NCBI GenBank assembly: GCA_910578515.1
Contig: CAJTQR010000002.1
Location: forward strand, 248,001-312,000
Reading direction: 5' to 3'
Length of the DNA: 64,000 nucleotides
Source of the DNA: an uncultured Duncaniella sp.
Lineage (GTDB): Bacteria > Bacteroidota > Bacteroidia > Bacteroidales > Muribaculaceae
Below the pieces are notes generated by a model that made no database searches, was not told the origin of the DNA, and saw only the letters and a program-made list of their open reading frames with translations. This document shows positions 58,141 through 64,000 of this stretch, piece by piece (the first letter of the stretch is position 1; each line of letters starts with the position of its first letter). Made by a program: the position numbers and the translations under genes.

Positions 58141-59046
58141 ATGAATATAATAAATAGAATAAAAAGCAGGCTCCAATCATTGCCTACGCATGAAGAGGTT
58201 GATAGAGTGGCTCGCCTTCAAAGAGTCATAAATCTTGAAAATCATATTTTGCATGATACTCAGATAGGAATTTCTAATCAAAGGTATTGTGATAGAGATA
58301 TCATTGTATCACTTACGTCGTATGGCAAACGTGTTTGGGAGGTATGTTTGGCAATTGAATCTATTATGCAGCAGACTTTCTTGCCAAATAAAATAATACT
58401 AAATCTAGACTATAGTTTTCAAAATAGTATTTTGCCTTCGTCCATACAGAAACAAATAGACAGAGGATTGGAAGTTAGATACTGTAGGGATATACGAAGC
58501 TATAAGAAGCTGATACCCACCCTGAAAGCGCATCCATCAGATGTGATAATAACTGTTGATGATGATATTATTTATGATTTCAACCTTCTTGACAGATTGT
58601 ACAATTCGTATATGTTATATCCGGATAAAATACATGCCGCTCGTACTCATGTCATGACTTTTAACGAAGATGGAAGCTTGAAATCGTATAAAGATTGGAA
58701 TTTAAGAAGTGCAGACTGTAAATGTAACCGCCATTTGTTTTTTACCGGGGGTGGAGGTACTCTTTATCCTCCAGGAAGTCTGGATGAAGAAGTATTTAAT
58801 GAGCGCATATTCACGTCCATATGTCCGACAGCAGATGATGTGTGGTTTAACGCTATGGCATTAAAAAAAGGAACTGAAATAGTCAAAGTTCAGACCCGCA
58901 ATCCTCTTGGTGAAGATTATATTGAAATTGAATCAGTTCAGGATATTGGTTTGTTTCATGAAAACATGAGGGAGAAATGTCTTAATGATAGTCAGATAGC
59001 AGCAGTATATAGTCGGTATGAGTTGTATAGATTATTGTCTGTTTGA
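58141..59046 (+). CDS. GT-A fold glycosyltransferase of unassigned family
   Basis: A 301-residue protein. After a short basic helix it opens a GT-A-like domain (RDIIVSLTSYGKRVWEVCLA) with a VITVDDDIIY Asp motif in the usual position for metal and sugar-nucleotide binding. A later FTGGGGTLYPPGS loop and a CPTADDVWF segment support glycosyltransferase activity. It is not a standard GT2 by its opening. It follows the preceding GT gene by 23 bases and ends the AT-rich cluster. Confidence 0.7.
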   Translation: MNIINRIKSRLQSLPTHEEVDRVARLQRVINLENHILHDTQIGISNQRYCDRDIIVSLTSYGKRVWEVCLAIESIMQQTFLPNKIILNLDYSFQNSILPSSIQKQIDRGLEVRYCRDIRSYKKLIPTLKAHPSDVIITVDDDIIYDFNLLDRLYNSYMLYPDKIHAARTHVMTFNEDGSLKSYKDWNLRSADCKCNRHLFFTGGGGTLYPPGSLDEEVFNERIFTSICPTADDVWFNAMALKKGTEIVKVQTRNPLGEDYIEIESVQDIGLFHENMREKCLNDSQIAAVYSRYELYRLLSV

Positions 59047-59152
59047 AATGTGGTACAATAAAGGAATAGTGCATAATACATTGATGTTCATGTCATCATT
59101 GAGAATGTTATATTAGGGTTGAATCTGTTCGCTTTGGTATGGGGCAAAAAAA

Positions 59153-59225
59153 ATTGATTGTCTCCCGACAATCAATCTTAGTTAACCTTAAATCTAATAC
59201 CATGAAAAACACATTACAAAGGTAG
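59153..59225 (+). promoter_or_regulatory. Hairpin and 7-codon leader-like ORF in the gap before parC
   Basis: ATTGATTGTC/GACAATCAAT arms (59153-59162, 59167-59176) with a TCCC loop are followed by GTTAACCTTAAATCTAATAC and ATGAAAAACACATTACAAAG, which reads MKNTLQR then TAG (59202-59225). The combination seems familiar from intergenic regions of other Bacteroidales, from memory only. The rest of the 59047-59462 gap shows no other ORF. Confidence 0.45.
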
Positions 59226-59462
59226 CGGGTTTTGGTGATATGTGCAAGTTTTTGTGAGAGAAAAATGTATGGTTTTAACATTATTTTTAGCATCGTGGGC
59301 GATTTGGATGGGAAAATGTGGATTTTTGGCGTTTTAAATTGATTTTTGTAGCATTTTGCCATTTTGATGGTGTCTGGGGTATTAGTGTGGGGTATAAGCC
59401 TTGTTAACATATTTATACATATAGTGGTAATTTACACGTATTCAGCTTATTAGGTTTAAAAG

Positions 59463-59493
59463 TTGCAAACGCGCGATATTTTTTGTATCTTTG
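59463..59493 (+). promoter_or_regulatory. Promoter of parC
   Basis: TTG (59463-59465), 20-base spacer and TATCTTTG (59486-59493), 40 bases before the ATG at 59533. A longer in-frame start (TTG at 59491) falls inside the -7 box and is excluded. Confidence 0.8.
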
Positions 59494-59532
59494 CGTGAGG
59501 TAGTTTTTATAAAGCAAAGGAATCTTAAATCA

Positions 59533-62247
59533 ATGAGCGAGGATATTACCACAAACGATACACCGGAAGAGGAGATGAATTTTGAAGAGGAGTCATCCTC
59601 TGCCCATCCTGAAAAGTTTGACCCTAAAATTATCGTTGATACCACCAATGATGTGGTGCGTCACCAACTCAGAGGCATGTATCAGAGCTGGTTTTTGGAT
59701 TATGCCAGTTATGTGATACTTGAGCGAGCTGTCCCCCATATAGAGGACGGTCTGAAGCCTGTGCAGCGACGTATCCTCCACTCAATGAAGCTTCTTGACG
59801 ACGGACGTTTCAACAAGGTTGCCAATATTGTTGGTAATACCATGCAGTTTCACCCTCATGGCGATGCGTCAATCTATGAAGCGCTCGTGCAGCTCGGACA
59901 GAAAGAACTGCTTGTTGAGACTCAGGGTAACTGGGGTAACATCCTCACGGGCGCAGGCGCAGCGGCCGGCCGTTATATCGAGGCTCGTCTGTCGCAATTC
60001 GCATTGGATGTGGTCTACAATCCCAAGGTGACCGAATGGACTCTCAGCTACGATGGACGAAAGAAAGAGCCGGTGACCTTGCCGATTAAATTCCCGCTGC
60101 TGCTCTCGCAGGGTGTCGAGGGTATTGCCGTGGGACTTTCATCAAAGATTCTTCCTCATAACTTCAATGAGATTGTCGATGCTGCCATAGCTCATCTGAA
60201 AGGGGAGAAATTCACTCTCTATCCCGACTTTTTTACCGGTGGCGCCATTGATGTGTCACGATATAATGACGGAGAGCGTGGAGGAGCGGTTAAGATACGT
60301 GCCAAAATCGAAAAGATTGACAACCGCACACTCGCCATCACCGAGATACCTTACGGAAAGACTACCGCTACACTTATTGATTCCATACTTAAAGCATTCG
60401 AGTCGGGCAAAATCAAAATCCGCCAGGTGGTTGACAACACCGCCGAACATGCCAATATCCTTGTGCATTTGCTCCCCGGTACATCAAGTGACCGTACCAT
60501 TGACGCGCTTTATGCCTTTACCGACTGCGAGATTTCCGTATCGCCGAACTGCTGCGTGATTTCCGATAACAAGCCGCACTTTATCGGAGTAAGCGATGTG
60601 CTTCGCCACAATACAGAGGGGACACGTGAGATACTTGGCAAGGAACTGCGCATACAGCTCGATGAGGTGAGGGAACAGCTCCACTTTGCATCGCTCGAAC
60701 GCATATTCATAGAGAAACGTATATACAAGGACAAGGGCTACGAGGAGAGTGAAAACCGCCAGCAGGCGATTGACCATATCCGCGGACGTCTGGAGAAATA
60801 TGTCAAGCATTTTATCCGGGAGGTGACCGATGATGATATAGTGCGTCTTTTTGAAATCAAGATGGGACGCATCCTCAAATTCAATGCGCAGAAGTGCGAT
60901 GAGCAGATTGCAGCCTACAATGCACGTATTGAGGAACTGACCGATAATCTCGAGCATCTCACCGAGTATACCATCAATTGGTATGAGCGTCTGAAAGCGA
61001 AGTATGGCGATGCGTTCCCGCGCCGTACGGTGATTCGCAACTTTGACAATATACAGGCTACTTCGGTGGCTGAAGCTAACGAGAAGCTTTACATCAACCG
61101 TGAGGAGGGATTTATCGGCACCGGTCTGAGCCGAAATGACGAAGTGGTGTGCAACTGCTCTTCAATCGATGATGTGATAGTGTTCTATAAGGACGGTCGC
61201 TACAAAGTGGTGAAAGTGCAGGAGAAACTCTTCATCGGGAAGAATCCTCTCTACGTCAATGTATTCAAGCGCAACGATACGCGCACGGTATACAATGTGA
61301 TATATCAGAACGGGAAGGGTGGCACATATTATATGAAGCGCTTCTCGGTGACTGGCATCACGCGCGATAAGGAGTACAATCTCACTCCAGGTGAGCCTGG
61401 CTCCAAGATATGTTGGTTCACCGCCAATCCAAACGGAGAGGCTGAGGTAGTGAAAGTGACCCTCAAACCGAAATTGCGTCTGAAAACACTCCAGTTTGAT
61501 GTCGATTTCTCCACTCTCGCCATCAAAGGCAGGGGCGCTATGGGAAATATAGTGACCCGCAATGAGGTGCACCGTTTCTCGCTCAAAGAAAAAGGAGTCT
61601 CTACATTGGGTGGACGAGAGGTATGGTTTGACCCGGATGTGAACCGTCTCAATTATGATGGTCGCGGTGACTATTTGGGAGAATTCAACAGTGGTGACCG
61701 TGTGCTTGTGATTCGGAAGAACGGTGAGTACTACACCTCCACGTTTGACGCATCGAACCACTATCCCGATAATATACTCCGGATTGAAAAGTTCAATCCT
61801 CACAAGGTCTGGACTGCTATTCTTGATGATGCGGACCAGAAATATCCTTATCTTAAACGGTTCACCTTCGAGGCAAATGCCAAACCTCAGCGTTTCCTTG
61901 GTGAGAATGAGAAATCTACCCTCCTGCTTCTCAGCGACGAGCCGGGGCTGCGTATTGAGGTGACCTTTGGAGGTGCTGATGCCGTGCGTCCACCGCTCGA
62001 GATTGTGGCATCGGAATTCATCGCAGTGAAATCGTTCAAGGCAAAAGGTAAACGACTGACCACCTTTGTGATTGACCATATAACCGAGCTGACACCTATA
62101 GCTGTGCAGCAGATTGAGGAGGAGCCGGCAGCCGAGGAGGCTGATGCTTCATCCGCACCTGACGATGGCGACACAGCTCCTTTGGAGGATGAGAAAAGCG
62201 ATGATGAAATCCGTGATGAGCTTACAGGGCAGCAGCGTCTGTTTTGA
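59533..62247 (+). CDS. parC: DNA topoisomerase IV subunit A
   Basis: The DNA-cleaving subunit of a type IIA topoisomerase, 904 residues. The breakage-reunion domain carries LKPVQRRILHSM (QRR at 78-80), MQFHPHGDASIYEALVQ and the catalytic Tyr148 in AAAGRYIEARL. A coiled tower region and a beta-propeller-like C-terminus follow, ending in an acidic tail (AEEADASSAPDDGDTAP). It lacks an evident GyrA box, which favours ParC over GyrA, though Bacteroidetes ParC and GyrA are not easy to separate by eye. parE is not in the window. Confidence 0.9.
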   Translation: MSEDITTNDTPEEEMNFEEESSSAHPEKFDPKIIVDTTNDVVRHQLRGMYQSWFLDYASYVILERAVPHIEDGLKPVQRRILHSMKLLDDGRFNKVANIVGNTMQFHPHGDASIYEALVQLGQKELLVETQGNWGNILTGAGAAAGRYIEARLSQFALDVVYNPKVTEWTLSYDGRKKEPVTLPIKFPLLLSQGVEGIAVGLSSKILPHNFNEIVDAAIAHLKGEKFTLYPDFFTGGAIDVSRYNDGERGGAVKIRAKIEKIDNRTLAITEIPYGKTTATLIDSILKAFESGKIKIRQVVDNTAEHANILVHLLPGTSSDRTIDALYAFTDCEISVSPNCCVISDNKPHFIGVSDVLRHNTEGTREILGKELRIQLDEVREQLHFASLERIFIEKRIYKDKGYEESENRQQAIDHIRGRLEKYVKHFIREVTDDDIVRLFEIKMGRILKFNAQKCDEQIAAYNARIEELTDNLEHLTEYTINWYERLKAKYGDAFPRRTVIRNFDNIQATSVAEANEKLYINREEGFIGTGLSRNDEVVCNCSSIDDVIVFYKDGRYKVVKVQEKLFIGKNPLYVNVFKRNDTRTVYNVIYQNGKGGTYYMKRFSVTGITRDKEYNLTPGEPGSKICWFTANPNGEAEVVKVTLKPKLRLKTLQFDVDFSTLAIKGRGAMGNIVTRNEVHRFSLKEKGVSTLGGREVWFDPDVNRLNYDGRGDYLGEFNSGDRVLVIRKNGEYYTSTFDASNHYPDNILRIEKFNPHKVWTAILDDADQKYPYLKRFTFEANAKPQRFLGENEKSTLLLLSDEPGLRIEVTFGGADAVRPPLEIVASEFIAVKSFKAKGKRLTTFVIDHITELTPIAVQQIEEEPAAEEADASSAPDDGDTAPLEDEKSDDEIRDELTGQQRLF

Positions 62248-62286
62248 CATTCGCGGGGCACTCCTCAATAAAACTCAAACTGAAAC

Positions 62287-63147
62287 ATGAAACCGCATCT
62301 GATATTTACCATATTGCTACTCTGTGTAACTTCACTGCTTAATGCAGCCGAGAATTGCGGGGAGAAAGTCACTGAAGTGCGTCCGGTTTTCGCCGCATAC
62401 ACGGCTGAATTTGGCTCTGCGCATCTCACTGACACGTATCTCACCCCGTTGAAGTACACCGGATGGCATGCGGGCATAGATTACTCCCGTTACCAGTCAA
62501 TGAAGTTCTCACCTGAGAAATGGACCATGCGCCTGCATGCCAATCTCGGAGTGGACAAGACCGACAATCCGGCGCGCAATGCCTCCATGTGGAGCGTGAT
62601 GCTGTCGTTTGACTGGGGAATGATGCGTAAATTCCATCCGCTGCCAAATCTGACGCTGGCTGCGGGCGGTTCAACCGGGATTGATGTCGGTTGTCTCTAT
62701 AATGCCCGCAACGGTAATAACCCGGCGTCGGCAAAGGCGTCATGGACGGTGAATCTTACCGGTTATGCAGCCTATCGGCTAAACCTTGGTCGTCTTCCGG
62801 TCACATTGATGTATCATCCTACCCTCCCTGTCACGGGAGTGTTCTTCTCGCCGGATTATGGTGAGCTTTACTATGAGATTTATCTTGGGAACACATCGGG
62901 ACTTGCGCATTGTGCATGGTGGGGAAATTATTTTTCCCTTGACAATCTTGTCACTGCTGACTTGCATTTTGGTAATACCAATCTGCGGGTGGGGTATCGC
63001 GGCAAAATATTTTCATCGGAAGTCAACCATATCACCACCAATATATTCACGCATTCATTTGTGATTGGAGTCAGCGGAGAGTGGATTTCTGTGAATCCGC
63101 GCAAGGGTGTGCCCCCTAAAATCTCAATGATTCCGGCAATTTACTAA
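62287..63147 (+). CDS. Exported DUF3316-type protein
   Basis: A 286-residue protein with a signal peptide (HLIFTILLLCVTSLLNAA). The mature part has barrel-like beta stretches (GWHAGIDYSRYQSMKFSPEKW, LTLAAGGSTGIDVGCLYNAR, LRVGYRGKIFSSEVNHITTN) and an ending HSFVIGVSGEWISV. This fits the DUF3316 family, which is common in Bacteroidales and probably located in the outer membrane. It starts 40 bases after parC and may be read through from it; function unknown. Confidence 0.75.
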   Translation: MKPHLIFTILLLCVTSLLNAAENCGEKVTEVRPVFAAYTAEFGSAHLTDTYLTPLKYTGWHAGIDYSRYQSMKFSPEKWTMRLHANLGVDKTDNPARNASMWSVMLSFDWGMMRKFHPLPNLTLAAGGSTGIDVGCLYNARNGNNPASAKASWTVNLTGYAAYRLNLGRLPVTLMYHPTLPVTGVFFSPDYGELYYEIYLGNTSGLAHCAWWGNYFSLDNLVTADLHFGNTNLRVGYRGKIFSSEVNHITTNIFTHSFVIGVSGEWISVNPRKGVPPKISMIPAIY

Positions 63148-63203
63148 CCAAACTCCAGGCTCTCTGCACTATTCCACTCAAATTTATCCGCAACAGCACC
63201 GCT

Positions 63204-64000
63204 ATGAAAAAATTACATCTTATAATCCATATCGCGATAGTTGGCATCATAGCCTCCATCACCTGCTCTTGTCATAGTGTGCCGGAGCAGACCGATAACG
63301 CACGTGGCAATTTCGAGGCTCTGTGGACCATCATTGACGAGCACTACTGTTTCTTCAAGGAGAAGGGTGTTGATTGGGATGCTGTGCATGATAAATATGC
63401 GCGCCGTATCGGGGAGGAGATGACTCGGGAGGAACTGTTTACGGTTTGCTCCGACATGCTTGATGAGCTCCGTGACGGGCATGTGAATCTGACGTCGTCG
63501 TTCAACACTTCATATTATCGGAAATGGTGGAGCGACTATCCACAGAATTTCTCAAAAAGGCTTATCGAGGAATCGTATTTCAATTTCAATTACCGCCAGA
63601 CCGGAGGTCTGATGTATGGACTACTGAATGAAAATATCGGCTATATCTACTATGGCTCGTTTACCTCGCCGGTCGGGGAGGGGAATCTCGATAATGTGCT
63701 CTACTTTCTATCTGCCGCGCAAGGTCTCATTATAGATGTGCGCGACAACGGTGGTGGAAACCTTACGAATGTTGAGACCTTTGTGGCGCGCTTTATCACC
63801 GAGCCGACAGTGGTTGGTTATATATCCCATAAGACCGGTCCTGGTCATGATGAATTTTCCGAGCCGCGAGCCATCACGTATAACCCCGCTGATATTGGCA
63901 GGATACGTTGGGGTAAGCCAATAATAGTGCTTGCAAACCGCTCAACCTTCTCGGCTGCAAATAATTTTGTGTCAGTAATGAAACTGCTTCCCGGTGTCAA
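63204..64000 (+). CDS. S41 family peptidase, lipoprotein (3' end outside window)
   Basis: The first 265 codons of an exported protease. The N-terminus is a signal peptide ending TCSC, a possible lipobox. The tail-specific-protease fold follows: ALWTIIDEHYCFFKEKGVDW, LRDGHVNL and GLIIDVRDNGGG, with the nucleophile loop NRSTFSAANNF (Ser-Ala-Ala) near the window edge. The frame is open to base 64000, so the C-terminus is missing. It begins 56 bases after the DUF3316 gene. Domain order suggests a C-terminal-processing-like periplasmic protease. Confidence 0.88.
   Translation, partial: MKKLHLIIHIAIVGIIASITCSCHSVPEQTDNARGNFEALWTIIDEHYCFFKEKGVDWDAVHDKYARRIGEEMTREELFTVCSDMLDELRDGHVNLTSSFNTSYYRKWWSDYPQNFSKRLIEESYFNFNYRQTGGLMYGLLNENIGYIYYGSFTSPVGEGNLDNVLYFLSAAQGLIIDVRDNGGGNLTNVETFVARFITEPTVVGYISHKTGPGHDEFSEPRAITYNPADIGRIRWGKPIIVLANRSTFSAANNFVSVMKLLPGV

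Noticed and set aside
59491..59532. Upstream TTG start for parC
   Set aside because: The TTG is part of the -7 promoter box, so it is not transcribed.
61162..62079. 305-codon minus-strand frame opposite parC
   Set aside because: Antisense shadow of the topoisomerase C-terminal domain.

Overview
The window reads as chromosome of a gut Bacteroidales bacterium, most likely a member of the Muribaculaceae or a close relative. The evidence is Bacteroidetes-type promoters (TTG, 19-20 nt, TAnnTTTG) ahead of several genes, few Shine-Dalgarno sites, exported beta-barrel and lipoprotein families typical of the phylum (DUF3316, DUF5024-like, FISUMP-like), a sensor/AraC glycan regulator, and a fucose uptake cluster. 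No rRNA, tRNA, CRISPR array, complete insertion sequence or SusC/SusD pair was seen.

Layout. 1-5.6 kb: end of an unknown gene, dapA, an outer-membrane barrel gene, and an AT-rich pair of exported proteins (a CsgG-like/FISUMP-like/Ig-like protein and an unknown partner), bordered by a nested stem-loop element. 5.7-15.1 kb: housekeeping genes (dnaE-trxA, an M23 peptidase, ndk, an NhaC-type antiporter, xerC-type recombinase with hpf). 15.2-24.1 kb: a small glycan locus with a GH106-type rhamnosidase lipoprotein, a GH2 enzyme and a membrane-spanning AraC regulator that lacks kinase and receiver domains. 24.1-28.5 kb: padR-pspC stress pair with a clear operator, then gltX-argC. 28.6-34.9 kb: rex, a degenerate FAH-fold gene, a DUF349 coiled-coil protein, a sugar-phosphate transferase and recQ.

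35.1-39.7 kb is accessory: a compact three-gene cassette (52-residue protein, GNAT acetyltransferase, 31-residue membrane peptide) that looks like a toxin-antitoxin module, an esterase, an ECF sigma module interrupted by a 195-bp palindromic MITE-like element, and a repeat protein. 39.7-46.2 kb: a second GH2 enzyme and fucI, a RhaM-type mutarotase and fucP, which together would import and isomerise L-fucose; kinase and aldolase are not here. 46.4-49.0 kb: a small barrel protein and a second ECF sigma module with an exported DUF5024-like protein. 49.2-53.0 kb: NUDIX hydrolase and tricorn-like S41 protease. 53.3-59.0 kb: an AT-rich surface-polysaccharide island (flippase, Fe-S F420-dehydrogenase-like protein, pyruvyl transferase, two glycosyltransferases). 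59.5 kb to the end: topoisomerase IV subunit A, a DUF3316 protein and a truncated S41 lipoprotein peptidase.

The features most worth following up are the GNAT cassette at 35.16-35.95 kb, the MITE-like palindrome at 37.68-37.87 kb and the related motif scattered through intergenic regions, the nested stem-loop at 5.1-5.2 kb, and the long hairpin inside the fucose operon. All family names come from reading motifs by eye; no database search was run.
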